From positions 117,199,000-117,262,999 of the forward strand of contig CM041776.1 of assembly GCA_023374045.1 (NCBI GenBank): a DNA stretch of 64,000 nt, in the 5' to 3' direction. Position 1 is the stretch's first letter; each line of letters opens with the position of its first letter. Under the pieces are notes generated by a model, which worked only from the letters and a program-made list of their open reading frames with translations, was not told where the DNA came from and did no database searches. Positions 46,025-59,000 of the stretch are shown here, one piece after another. The DNA is from Limonium bicolor (Eukaryota > Streptophyta > Magnoliopsida > Caryophyllales > Plumbaginaceae). The position numbers and the translations under genes are program-made.

Positions 46025-47827
46025 TGGTATCAGCCTTGATTTTAAACCCTATCCTATGTTGATTAAAGCTGATTAAGATCTAACCGGGTTTTAGGTCCAC
46101 TTATAACCTAAGATTAATAACTATGTCATATAACAATAATTATTAAAAACCTAAGCTAGCTCACTGGAACATATTATGAGTCGCCACCTAATTTTAACCT
46201 AGATCAAATTAGGAAAGGAGAGTTCAGGTTCGGGGGCTTGATATTCGACTTAATTAGGGTTCAAATTACTTTCATTACCATTCCTAGGTTGTTTTTCCTC
46301 TACTTGCTTTATTTACGGCTTATTACGAGTCATTTTAACCTAAGTGCGCGAGCTTCTGTTTTTTTAGGTTTTTAAGCATTTTTTGACAGAAAATAAATGT
46401 GGAAATTAAAACAAACTAAACTAAGGTTTCGGAGGCAGAATTAGGTCAAATTTTGTTTTTGTCCGTGGCTACGGACCTAATGTCCGAACCCACAGACCCT
46501 AGTTAACCTACGTGAACATAAAAGTCGAATTAAACAGAAAACGAAAATTTGAAAAGTCCGGGGCCACGGACAGGATGTCCGTGGGCCCGGACATTGTTTA
46601 AGAAAACCTAAATTTTGAAAATTTAAAAAACCCGCCGCCGTCCGTGGGTGTCCGTGGCCACGGACAACCCGTCCGTGGTCCCGGACCAGAGGTCCGAGGT
46701 CACGGACCACCCACGGACAGGGGTTTTCTGGTGGTTCCCGAAGGTGTTTTTGGCTAAACAATTATGCACGTGTAGCCTGAAAGGTATACAATATGTTAGT
46801 AATTGAAAGATTGCAGTTAGAAGTCTAATTACGCACGAAACTTGACAAACAAGTAACAAGGCAGAAGCAAAAGTGATTAGCAATACAGAAGCGTAAAAAG
46901 GTTAGTTTGAGCCCAAAATTTGACAGAGAGTTAATGAGGTCGTGGAGAGTTAGAAAAGTAGAGTTGTAACCTGTTTTACCTTTGAATTCAACATGCTACT
47001 TCACGTCGGGATTCTTCGGAGGCTCCGATGGTGCTGGTTCTGGATTGAGTTCGACCCGAGCTTCTGGTTGTTGATTGTTGAAGGTGTTCTACACATTTTG
47101 GAGGTGGTTTGGTTGATGTTTGATGATTTTTGATGTGTTGGGAATTGGAAAACGTGTTTCGGTGTTGATTTCGGTGAGATTTCGGGGTTGTTTTGGTGCT
47201 TGAAGGTTCAAAAACGTGGGAGGCTGGCTATGGAGAAGAGTTTTAGCTGCCTAGGGTTCTAAGAGCTTATGAGATTCTCATTTTATCAAAAGACCTATCC
47301 CTTTGTATAGACTTTCTAAAAGATAAAGAAAATCTAGTAAAAGTAAGATTTTTTGGCATTTTAATTAAATGACTTCCCAAAAGAATTTTGCTGTGAAATT
47401 TTAACCACGTGTCAAGGATGGCAATTATGATTTTTCTAAAGTGCAATCGGATTTTTTAAATGTTGGAATATTTTTAAATTGAATTTCTCGTCAAATTCAG
47501 TCAGAAATTGCTAGAAAATTATTGGAAATTCAAAAAATCAAAATTCCAACGCCATTATGCTTAAAGTGTCATCTTATATCATGGGTTAAAATTTCAAATC
47601 ATTTCAAGCTGATTTGGGCATCTTTTGGAGGAGAGAGAAAGCTCACGGGGGGCTTAGGAGCCTTGAAAAATCACGAAAATACCCTTGAAGGTGACTTAAC
47701 TGCCCTTGATGCCCCAGAATGTGCCAATCGAACCGGGAATTCTTGCTGTTTGACCAAACTACCCTTTTTGCACCAAAACCTCAAAGGACTCCCCTGGGGG
47801 GGGGGGGTTAAAATTTTGGGTATAACA
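46025..47827 (-). repeat. 3' LTR of a minus-strand Tat-like element
   Basis: In element sense it starts TGTTATACCCAAAATTTT (right end 47827), directly after a PPT-like GACGGGGGGCAATC. It holds a GGTGGCGACTC block about 150 bp before its far end, like the Ogre LTRs. The left limit (TGGTATCAGCC at 46025) is a best guess. The ORFs inside are unsupported. Confidence 0.6.
46461..46735. repeat. Cluster of GTCCGTGG/CCACGGAC inverted motifs in the LTR
   Basis: Many head-to-head copies: GTCCGTGGCTACGGAC, GGCCACGGACAGGATGTCCG, then a dense block at 46640-46730 with GTCCGTGGCCACGGAC-type perfect palindromes. The GC content is far above the surroundings. Confidence 0.85.
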
Positions 47828-47841
47828 GATTGCCCCCCGTC
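47828..47841 (-). other. Polypurine tract of the Tat-like element
   Basis: In element sense GACGGGGGGCAATC, touching the LTR start. Confidence 0.65.
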
Positions 47842-49849
47842 AACTAGACTTTGTAATGAATATGAGAAGGCTAGTTGATGCTTGAGTGATACCCCAAAAT
47901 TTTGAATCTTAGAAGACCCTACACGCAATTGAAATCCGTCAAGTTGTGTCGAGCTGTTCTAAGGCGTTGACTACCTATGAGTAAAGTGGAAGGATGTCGA
48001 GCGATTTTAAGGTGTCGACCGCCTAAAGGTAAAAAGAAGTAATGTTGGACTATTCTAAGGTGCCGACTACCTATAATTATGATGTCAAGCTATTCTAAGG
48101 TGCTGACTACCTATGATAAAATGTTGTCGAGCTATTCTAAGGTGCTGACTACCTATAAGTAAAGTGAAATGAAGTAATGTCAAGCGATTCTAGGGCGTTG
48201 ACAACCTAAAATGTAAAAACTGGGTGGTAAGCAAATGCAAGAATGTTGGAATGCTAATGGTGCTGATAGTGTCGATGATGCCGATGATGTTGATGATGCT
48301 GATGATGCTAATGATGCTGATGATGCTGATGATGCTCGGATGCTTGTGGAGACCAAAAACCCGTGCTAATGCTCCTGGCTGGACCCAATGTGGACTTATT
48401 GCCATCGCCCCCCAAACCGGTGTGCAGGGATAACTCCTGGTAAAAACCCTGGGGACTTATTGCCTTCGCCAACCATTCGTTGATCCCAAAAATAAGTTGA
48501 CATCGCAAAAGGAGGATTTATTGCCATCACCTCGCCAACTTACTGTCGCCAGGTCTTGTGACGTGCCTGGATAATGCAACTAGGTCTTATGACGAGCCTA
48601 TATGAATGAGATGAATGCGATATGTTTGATGAGAGTGGGTAAGCTAAAGGGTTATGCTAGGTCTTACTACGAGCCTAAGGGAATGCAACTAGGTCTTATG
48701 ACGAGCCTAAAGGATGGTTCTAGGTCTTATGACGAGCCTAAAGGTTGGATCTAGGTCTTATGACGAGCCTAAAGGATGTTTCTAGGTCTTATGATGAGCC
48801 TAAAGGATGGTTCTAGGTCTTATGACGAGCCTAAAGGTTGGATCTAGGTCTTATGACGAGCCTAAAGGATGGTTCTAGGTCTTATGACGAGCCTAAAGGT
48901 TAGATCCAGGTCTTATGACGAGCCTAAATGATGGTTCTAGGTCTTATGACGAGCCTAAAGGATGGTTCTAGGTCTTTTGACGAGCCTAAAGGTTGGATCT
49001 AGGTCTTATGACGAGCCTAAAGGATGGTTCTAGGTCTTATGACGAGCCTAAAGGATGGTTCTAGGTGAAAGTGAGTAAAATGTATGATGGGTCTAAATGA
49101 ATGTAGAAGGATTGGGGTTCATGTCAAACCTGGAGATGGTAGAGCTCAAGATGGGCCTGTGGATGCTTGAGTGTGGAGGTAGGGTTTAGGACGGGCCTGA
49201 GGAAATTTGATGTGGATGTAGGGCTTAGGACGGGCCTGTGGATGTTTGAGTGTGAAGGTAGGGCTTAGGATGGGCCTGAGGAAATTTGATGTGGAGGGTT
49301 TGATCCTGTAGGTTTTGGGTTTTTGGGCCTCAAACGGTATCGTTGTTGCAATTGTTGGGACCAACAATTGCCCCTAGTATTTTTCCTTAACGCAACCTGA
49401 GTTTTTTAGGATTTGTGGCAATCGATCGGAACGATCGATTGCCCCCAGTATTTTCTTTGATTAATTGCGCAAAAACAAGTCTCATTCTCACAAGGTCAAG
49501 GCTTATCTTGATGTGGTGCTTTCTGTCCTACACTCAAAGTGTTTAATGCTTGCACTCATGTTCCCCTTTCGGTCAAAACATCTCAACCATTGAATTAGAC
49601 ATTTGACAGATTTACGCGTTCAACCTGTTACTTTCACGTGATTGGATACACAACCACTAAGTCGAAAGTCTTTTAAGCTTGTAACGTGGCTATGGGGTGT
49701 GATGAATGATAACAGGACAATGGAGGAATGTTTAGGATATGTGGAGCTATAAGGGTGACCAAAGCTACAACTTGCACTGTCTCTCGGACTTGTCTTCTTT
49801 GCCTTGAAGTTGTTTGGCTACTTCGTGATGACTTCGCTTGTGAACTTGG
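47842..49849 (-). mobile_element. 3' internal region of the Tat-like element, cut by the right Ogre element
   Basis: Non-coding region upstream of the 3' LTR in element sense. It holds degenerate repeats (TCGAGCTATTCTAAGGTGCTG, about 47945-48195), a GATGATGCT microsatellite (about 48255-48340), a 31-bp tandem array, then unique sequence with two ...ATTGCCCC(T/C)AGTATTTT blocks at 49365-49455. It ends at 49849, where TGTAGACACC begins. Confidence 0.5.
48535..49068. repeat. 31-bp tandem array, CTAGGTCTTATGACGAGCCT core
   Basis: Irregular first copies (48565-48700), then about 12 regular 31-bp units alternating GGATGGTT and GGTTGGAT spacers. The core is the reverse complement of the AGGCTCGTCATAAG core in the 180-bp array at 61915. 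Each array lies upstream of a 3' LTR in its own element. Confidence 0.9.
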
Positions 49850-52800
49850 TGTAGACACCAAAAATTCTCACCCCATAAAGCAAATTCCGAAATCATAAAT
49901 GCAATAAAAGGGGTCGTCGCCTTTCTTTTTTCAAAACATATCAATGCGCATGCCGAAACGAAACCATCGTTTTATGACAAAATTCTTAAATCATTTTTTC
50001 AAAGCATTTCAGAAACACAATTCTTCGAAAATGAATTTCCATCGGCAGTCCAGTTTCAAGGTTGTCCCATTTTGTTTATTCACTTATTTTACTACCTTAT
50101 TTTGTTTTGTTTATATTCTATTTATTTATTTTTTTTATTCATCTATACACCTTTTATTATATTTTATTTTATTCTACTATCAACATTGGTATTTTTATTA
50201 TCATTTCAGTTCACTTCTATTTTAGACACTTTTATTTTCATCTTACAAACCCAATCCATACTTAGTTGAACTCCAGCCTAGCCCAGGCCCTCAAACCCAT
50301 CCCAGCCCCTAGCATTGGACCTACCAAGCCCAAACAACACAAAGCCCAACCCCCCAAAAAAACCCTACTGTTCCCTCCATCTCCATCATCGGCCGCCACC
50401 ACATTCTCGTTCCCTAGTCGATCTCCATTTCAGAAACGACGATCACCGTCAATCTCAAAAAATTTCCTTCTCTGAAGCCGACGCAGTACCCAAAAAAAAA
50501 ACCTGGTTTAATCTCATTCCTGTATATTCTTCATCTTCTTCACATTTGTTCTCCACACACCGAATATCTTGGAGAAACCCACGCCTGAATACTCTGGCCA
50601 GGAAGGAAAATCATACTCCTTAGCATCATCTCGATCTTCTTCAAAAACAAAAGAACCCAAAATTGTTACCCAGGTCGATCTCCATTCTCCTTCAACTGAA
50701 AACAACCAGAAAATCAAAAACACCATTGCTCATTCCCCTTCATTCGTCGATCTCTTCAGCCACCTTCATCCTCCCTTCATTTTCGAAACCAAAAAACCCT
50801 ATCCTCCCACGCTTTACTTCACCAGAGCTTTCCATTTCACTTCACCATCAGAAACATTGCAACCCTACTTGCGAACTCGCTCAGCGCTTCATCCTGTTCA
50901 CCCCTCGGAGATATTTTGCAATCCGAACTGGAGAACAAGGAACAATATGCTCAGACCTCTCTTCACTCTTCTTGACCCGTTAATTTTGCTCGCCCAACTA
51001 ACGATAAGGAACAATCAGTCGAATCGTGTTTTTTGTTGTTCCGCGGTGGTGAATCCTTACCAGCCTTGGGACATCGCCATCGCCACCTTATCGGAGTACC
51101 GGCCTTCTTCGATTCTTGGTATGAGCATCCTGATTTTTGGTGGTGAAGAACCTCTTTCCTAGTCGAATCAATTTTTCATCATCATCTTTCCGCCGCTCTG
51201 AGGTAAAATGGAGTCCCAGCCTACTTCTGCCTCTTGATGACGCTCTTTTTCTGGATTTCTTCTTCTTGTCGGTTAAATCCGAATGAAGAAGCTAAGTTCT
51301 CTTATGGTCCATTTCAATTCTTACTGACTGTTTCTTTACTGATTATTGCCTATTTGGTTTCGAAGTAAAAAGGGGTTTTCAGTTTATTATCTTAACGCCT
51401 CTTTCAATTGCTTGTTGATTATGAGGAAATGCTGGCGATTCACTCTTTTGTTACTCTCTTTTCGCGATGAATTTGGTCCCGCGTCGGCGATGCCCCTTTC
51501 CGGCCTTTGGGTGTCATTGTCGCAGCCAGATCATGTGAAGATTTGTATATTTCCTTATCGGTAATCTCGAATTTGAGGTGTCCAGGTTGTCTTCCTTCTC
51601 CCTTTTTCCGTGCTTTGACCTGGTGAACTTTACTGTATCACTACTCTACTCTCTTAGCTTACACAATCTACTGCCATTTCTGGTTCACGCACTGGGCTTG
51701 CTAAATTTGGTGAGTTTGGAGATTGGTTCAGCTCTGATAACTCGGCCCTTGCGTTGGGATCTGATTGCCTGGAAATGCTTATGTTGAGAGTTACTCAATT
51801 CGTTTCGCCTCTTGCGCACTATATGTTTGAGTTTGGGAATCCCACCTGATGGCTTTTATTTAATCTGTTGATTGCCGATTAATCTTGCTTACGTTGGTGA
51901 TTAATTTGGTGTTATAGAGGAATTCGTCAGTCCCATGATGACTGATTCTTGTTGAGGCTATTCGACTCTGTTTAAGGCTGGGATTCATGCCGATATTGGG
52001 TTTTGCTGTTGGGCCTCGATAATTTGTCAATATACTGATTTGGCCCCATCACTCTTTCCGGCCTTTTGGTGAATTGGGGCCCCTTTGCCTATTTGGGGTG
52101 ATTGCCTAGGCGGGCTCATCACATTTGTCGGCCTGAGACTCTTTTTACTTTACAATTTCCTCGTACCTGCAGCTTCGGATGTAAGCTGGCTACTTTATGG
52201 GCCCGGTGCGATCAGGGCATTTGGTTTAAACTGGAATTGTCACACTCGTTTCTAATGGGTTTCATCTTTTGACTGAGGTGCACTTTGATCTGAATGGACT
52301 TTGAAAATTTACCATGCCGGGACTTGGGCTACATTTGTTCTACCCGGAGGTTGATGTTGGAGTAAGCAAAGCGCTCACTGATGCACTTTGGGCTTGATAC
52401 CTTCTATGGGTTTGGAAATTCTATCTCTTGATCTATACTATGATTCACTTGCCTTTGATATTTAATTGCTCCTTGCGCATTGATAATGGTTTGGAAATAA
52501 TTTGAAACTAGCATGACTTGTCTCTTGGGCATAGATAAGAACATGAATTGAGTGATAGTTGCCCGAATGTTATGACTGTTAAAATAAATCACACGTTGGT
52601 TGGTTGGTCCTTATTACCTCTTCATCTTAGAGGGAAATGATATAAACCCTTCTAGGTATGATCCCACATGACTCACAACTTCATCTCTTTGAGACTACAC
52701 TTTGGTTTGAGTCATAATCTAAGATGACGAATTAATTTGAGTAGCAACCCCAATGCTTGGTTTATCCTACAATCCTTAGCATTTGTTGGCAGCTTAATAC

Positions 52801-53854
52801 TCTTTTCTGTGTTCTCGGTTGGGGTGTGGGAGATGATTAGATTGCCCCCTTTCCTCCCATTGAGAGGGGCCGTATGATCCCATTGCACACACCCCAACCC
52901 TTCTACATTTCATTACTAATTTTCTCGTACCTATTTGTTTTTGTTCTATGGCATGTACATATTGCTTGAGGAACGAGGAACTGTTGGATTAAGGAGCTGG
53001 ACCTTAGCTAGGACTACCGGGGTCTCCACTTCAAACACGTGTATCGGTTGGTGCACTTCTTGCTGATCCTATCAGCTCAAGTGAGGCGGCGTCGATGAAC
53101 CCCCCCCCCATAGCAGCTTTTTATCTAAAAATTTTATTCGTATTTGTATCAATTTGTAATTCTTTTGTTGTTTTTACTTTCAGTTGCAATCTTACGATTT
53201 ATTCATTATTGTGATTTCACCCCATGACCCTTGTATTATTCTCTTGCTTTCAACCTTTGTTTGACTATTGAAAGATAGTAAATAGGATAAGACTAACAAT
53301 TGGTTAGCAACCCATACAGACTACTTTTGAAATTCATTTCATATGCACATAACTTAAAATTTTAAAATCCATGTCCACATGTATATAATTACATGGAAAG
53401 ATTCGGAATTATTTTCTTACATATATTTGTTTTATTCGGATAGCTTTTAAAATCCATGTCTACATGTATATTTGTTTATATAGCTTTGGAAATTCATCTC
53501 TACCTATCATTTGTTCATCATTTCTTGCCTATGATTTTGTAAATATATGGACTGATCCTGTTTGGGCCCATGTAACTCTTGGCCCAAATCAAATTTTGTT
53601 CAGGCTCGGTTCATAACCAGCCAAACGGGCTGGAGCAGGTGGCCCTAGAAAGCCCATTAGGTTGCCCACTTTATAAACGCCTTAGGTTTGGGTATCCTCC
53701 ATGAATACGGGTCCTAGACACGGTCCATGTGAGGAATATCCGTTTTCCTTGAAAATTTTCAAATCATCCTCTAAAGTGATAATAAAATTCACAATCAATC
53801 AATCATCTAATCCCAAATCAATCTAAAGATCCAATGAGTCAAATTCTACTTCGA

Positions 53855-54190
53855 AATAGTCTCTCTCATACTCTCTCAGCAAACACCCTTTAAATCAACC
53901 TCTCTCATACTCTCTCAGCAAACACCTTTCAAATCAATCTCTCTCATGCTCTCTCAACAAACACCCTTCAAATTAATCTCTCTCACACTCTCTCACCAAA
54001 CACCCTTCAAGTCAATCTCTCTCAAACTCCCCCATCAAACACATTACAAAATCAATCTCTCTCATACTCTCTCATCACACACTCTTCAAATCAAACTCTC
54101 TCATACCCTCTCCTCAAACACACCCCAAAATAAATTCCTCTCACACTCACTCATTATACACTCTTCAAAACCGATCCTCTCATAGTCCGA
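53855..54190. repeat. Degenerate tandem array CTCTCTCATACTCTCTCA...AAACACCCTTCAAATCAAT
   Basis: About eight units of roughly 38-48 bp in the LTR. The 79-residue ORF across it is repeat-derived. Confidence 0.8.
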
Positions 54191-54639
54191 AACCAGATAT
54201 TCTTAATGAATTCTTCAAAATCAAAGCTTTTCGCACCCAACATTAAATACTCTTCATACACTCATTAGACATACTTCAACCTCACAAAGCATTTGAAATG
54301 CTTCCAAAAGTTCTAAGATCAAACTTCAAACTCTTTTCAAACTCCAATTGTCTCATAGATCCAAATCATCTTCCAATTTCAATTTCAAGGCCCATATCCG
54401 GCCCATTACCTCAATTGGATCCCGATTTAGTTTCAAATCCAATTCAACTTCAATTTCAATTCAAATTCAATTTCAATCCAATTCAATCAAATTCAATCCA
54501 ATTCCGATCCCGAATCAATTCGATTTCAATCCAATTCAATTCAAAATTCTTTTCATTTCCAATTCAAGTCAACTTCATTTCAATCCCGAATAATTCTAAA
54601 CATCATAAATCTCAAATTCCGGAAAACTTCAATCTCCTT

Positions 54640-54940
54640 GAAGTCAAGCATCTCGAATCTCTAACCGTCTCAGCAGCTCAACAAACTCGACCGTCTCATC
54701 AGCTCAACTGACTCGACCGTCTCAATAGCTCAACAGAATCGACCGTCTCAATAGCTCAACAGACTCGACCGTCTCAACAGCTCAGCAGACTCGAACGTCT
54801 CAGCAGCTCAACAGACTCGACCGTCTCAGCAGCTCAATAGACTCGACCGTCTCAGCAGCTCAACAGACTCGACCGTCTCAACAACTCAACAGACTCGAAT
54901 GCCTCCGCAGTTCAACAGATTTGAACATCTCTATAGACTC
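54640..54940. repeat. Tandem array, about 25-bp unit CTCAACAGACTCGACCGTCTC
   Basis: About ten units of CAGCAGCTCAACAGACTCGA-type sequence. It lies at the position corresponding to the GTCTGTGAGACG array of the left Ogre LTR, with a related GAGACGGTCGA core. Confidence 0.85.
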
Positions 54941-56063
54941 ATCAAATTCAAACACTTCAAAAATCCTCAGCTCCTCAAAAAGCCGAACCTCTTGAAATTT
55001 GATAGCCTTTTCAAGCCTCAAACATCTCACAGACCCGAGCGTCTCGCAGACTTCATCATTTCAAGAATCTAAATGTCCCACAGAGTTGAGGATCTTACAG
55101 ACTCTCACACCTCAAACTCCAAAATGAACCAGACAATCTATCAGACCTCACAAAATGACCACAAAACCTCTTTGACCCTTCAAAGACCCAAAAGGTCAAA
55201 ACCCCAATTCCTTCAAAACCCCAAAACTCCCAAATCTCAAAACCCTGAACTACGTAAGGTCTGATCTGAACAGGGAGTTGAGTACGTAGGCAGCCCATCT
55301 AGGGTGCGACCCCATTTCGATCTAAAAAACCCTTTCCCCCCACTGAGGTGGCTCTCATATCTCTCAAAACACTCAAACCTTCTTCGGGTCCCACAAACTT
55401 CAGACCATCAGACTCCAAGCCTTGTCTATTCACTCAACCTTAGATTTTTCCCAAAACATCATTCTATACTCATCCAAAATCACCAATTCCTCTTCTTGGC
55501 GCTAGCTTGGTAGAAAAGCTCATCTCATCCACTCTCTTCCTCTCTTCCCGTCCTAATCTTATCTTTGGCTCTTAATTGAATCTCTCTAAAAGGTTTTGAA
55601 AGAAGGCAATCCCGACAATTGGAGACCGAGGTTTCCTCGGGCACCAATCCAAAGTCGTGGTCGTTGCCACTTCTAAGGGGTGTAACCCAGTGCGAACCCA
55701 CATATAATCTCTGAAATAACCAGATAAGTCCTATCCATAGGCAACAATCTCAGAGTCAATTAACGGTTCTTAGAACCCGATCTTCCTCCTAGTTATCATA
55801 GGTCAAACTAGGTGGCGACTCTAGTCAATTCCGCCTTATAGAGGCATAAGTCCGCGTGGAGCCCATCGAGAGCGGGTGTAGTGCTCACTAACATTCCCCA
55901 TAAGCTTTCTGGGAAAGACGGACGATTTAGTAGGTATTTGAGGGATGCCAAGAATAACGGGTCTTCACCCTCCACAGAATGACATTTTTCTAGGGTCTTT
56001 ACTTCTCAGTCAGACCATATTAAGATAGACCCCCCTCATACCGAAAAATCACCCTCCTCAGAA

Positions 56064-56081
56064 TGGCGACTCTGCTGGGGA
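56064..56081 (+). other. Primer-binding site, tRNA-Arg type
   Basis: TGGCGACTCTGCTGGGGA. From memory, the complement of the plant tRNA-Arg (ACG) 3' end differs at one base. Confidence 0.7.
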
Positions 56082-59000
56082 AAACTTGAGTAAGTTTTTC
56101 TCAAACTCAAGGAAGACTGAACTCCATTCAAAATTGTTGGGATTTCCCCACTTCTTTCAAAACCTTCAAGAGATTCATTCCAAAACCATAGGACTACTCT
56201 ACTCCACACTTAGCGTGTGCTCTGAGAGGATAGTTAGGATGAAAGTTCAGAGTTCGAGATTGGCCTTGAGTGCCGCTTGTGTGCCTTGATATTTGTATGC
56301 TTTACTTTTGCTTACTGTTGTGTGTTTACTGTCTTATGTTTGCTGCTCTTCACGCATGACATAATATTTCAATTGTTATTGTCTATTTACTACTTTGGTA
56401 AATGGGACCTTCCTAGAAGGAGTCAACCCATTGTTGCATCGGGTAGCGTAAGACATGCATTCCTCTGTGTCACCCGCTTCATCCACATGTCACGGGATCC
56501 CCAACCGGTCCACGGTTGATTCCCCATGAGTTGGGTCCTTCCTAGAAGGAGTTAACCCATGAGGTAATACGGTCCCAGACCAACGCCTTGAAGCTCATGA
56601 TCCAAAATATCCTCCATTACCCGAGTCTAAGCCAACATATAGTGAGCCATGAGCCTTCAGTGTCCAGCTGCCTTATCCGGTGTCTAAGATGGGCTTATGG
56701 GTAGTCACCCCCTTGTATGCCGTCTGTCTGACCACCCTTTGCCTTACCCTAAAGATTGCATGGGCTCAGTTCTCCATGATTCCTCTGCACCACGGGTGTC
56801 TTTAAAGCCCAATGTCGCGTTACAAATTCATAGCGGATCCCGTATTTACGGATACCCATACATGACACAGCGTAGTCAGCGAATAATTTGGACTTTAGAC
56901 ACACCTTATCGTGCAGACGATGGGAGACCCGTTCCCATGCAGTTCTTCCCCAAGTTTCCTAAAAGTGGGTATGTTGTGATAATCCCCGGCCGTGGCTCGT
57001 GTGACTGTATCACTTCGGGTATCCTGACCTTTTGAACTTAAGCACTCCGGACTTTCTTGATGACGTGCCCCACAAGGCATAACAGAGATAAATCCCGAGA
57101 GATGAACAGTGAAGGGACGACGGTTCCCCCGGTGGTATGGAAGCACTGATTGACCTGGAAGGTGAATATCCCAATCATTCACACTCAGCTCCACCTAAAT
57201 TCAGCCACGATTCTCATTTTGCGCTTACATCTCTGTGTGATCATGTTTCAAAAATGAGCAAAAATTTGAAAATGAATCAGTTTGAACACTCTAATGAAAT
57301 CTCTTCAAAGCCGTTCATCTCGAATGATTTTCAAAAAGTAATGATTTTCAAAAGTGTTATTTCCAAAATAGTTTTCAAAATCGATTTCAATCAAAGTCTT
57401 CCAGAACATAAACTTTGTCAAACGGTTTGCAAAGACCAGATTTCAAAAATCTACTGTTTACAAATGATTTTCAAACACTACTTCCCATGAATTTCATTTC
57501 AAAAACCTACTTTCTACAAATGAATTTCAAACAACATTCTTCACCAACATGACTTTCAAAATAATTTTCGAAAACAGTTTTCAAAATTGAATTTCACAAA
57601 CGTATTTCAAAATAAATGATTTAGTCCCCATGTTGTGACCCGCTATTTTTGAAGTTCAACCCACCTTCAAGAGTAGCGGTCATTACTGTGGAGTGTACTA
57701 GTCATTTTGTGTTTTCAAAAAGTGGTGGATTTTCTTAACGATTTTGTGCTCGATCATTCACCTTTCCTTTCTCAAAAAATGCCCCTCATTTTCCTTCATC
57801 GGAGCAAGTGGAGTGCATGACAACCAACAACGATTCGAGCCGAAAACCAGAGGTGTACCAACCCGAGTCAAGCGACACGAAGATCAGCAACCTCGGTTCA
57901 AGTTCAAACTGTTGAAAATCAGAAGAACACCAACCCATTTGGTTTGATCACATTACTAATTCGCTACAAAAGCCTGAACTCGAGCGAGCAGCCAGTCAAG
58001 AGCCCGAGGACGAGTGAACAACCAATTGAGAGCCGAACACGAGCGACAACCAACCAGAAGTACGAGTGTGAGCAGTCAGCCAGAAGTTTGAAGACGGACC
58101 AGGAGAGTTCAGAAAAAGTTCAGCTCAAAATTCCCCCTATTAATGACTTTTTAGAATTGATGATGTATAGGTTTTCCCATGCGATTCTTTTCTCTCTTGT
58201 CCATTCCTGAATAGATTACCTGTATAGGTTTATACATGCCTTTCGAGTTTATTTAGGTCAATGTGTATAGGGTTCCCCACTCCCTATTTTATTTGCGAAT
58301 GACCGAGCGTCAGAATTCATACCGAGAAAATCCACCACTTTGAAAATGCACGTTTTCAAAATTGTTTTTCCAAACTTGGTTTCTTTTGGCATGCCCGTAT
58401 AATGAAAAAAGCGAATAAGGAGCGACCCCTCACAGTTATATGCCATTCATCAACCTTGCTTTATGGGGCGAAAATTCACAGTATCTACAGGAGGTATCCC
58501 CGAATAAACAACAACAAAATACAACCGAGCACAAAGCAAATCGCATACACTGCATTCATTACAAAAAGTCCCATGTATTCTCGATCAGTTCAAATTCGTC
58601 AAACACGTACAAGTCCTGTCCACCTCAGAAAAATTGCATAATCATGTGTTTCATTGTCACCGCACTATACACCATCTTTCATCCCAAATATCACGACCGC
58701 CAAAGCCCGATCTCAGAGGGATAGAAAAGAAAACTGAAGTTCAAACCTCTTCTAATCAGAATCACCATGCGCGCCAGTGACCAAAAGAGAAGGAGTGTCA
58801 TATCGTAGGGCCACCATGCGAGAGTTGTCACTCCCTAAAAATTCAAAATCCAGGGGCCAATCACCAACCCGACCTCATTTGAGAATTACTACCCCAACAG
58901 TGACCTCAACTGCTAGACCACCTTCAAGGCCAATGGTGATGGGATGAGTTTCATACACCATTAACTGGAACTGACTCAAGCGAGACTAGGTGTAGCCTTA

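Larger units (their letters stand above)
49850..56060 (+). repeat. 5' LTR of right Ogre element (6.2 kb)
   Basis: Begins TGTAGACACCAAAAATTC and ends ACCCTCCTCA four bases before the PBS core. It is exceptionally long, in the range reported for Ogre LTRs. A GC-richer block at 50270-51200, with several open frames in different phases, has no protein-like conservation with the left copy. A poly-C run lies at about 53101-53109. Confidence 0.75.

Noticed and set aside
46025..46037. TGGTATCAGCC read as a primer-binding site
   Set aside because: It matches only part of the iMet PBS and lies at the likely outer end of a minus-strand LTR, so it is better explained as LTR sequence.
48535..49068. 31-bp repeats resembling a CRISPR array
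   Set aside because: The units are contiguous with no unique spacers; it is an ordinary tandem repeat.
50569..51162. 197-codon plus-strand ORF in the Ogre LTR
   Set aside because: It lies wholly within an LTR, has overlapping frames equally open, and shows no domain or conservation with the left copy.
54298..54711. 137-codon ORF rich in Asn/Ile/Phe
   Set aside because: A low-complexity product of the TTCAATTC repeats in the Ogre LTR.
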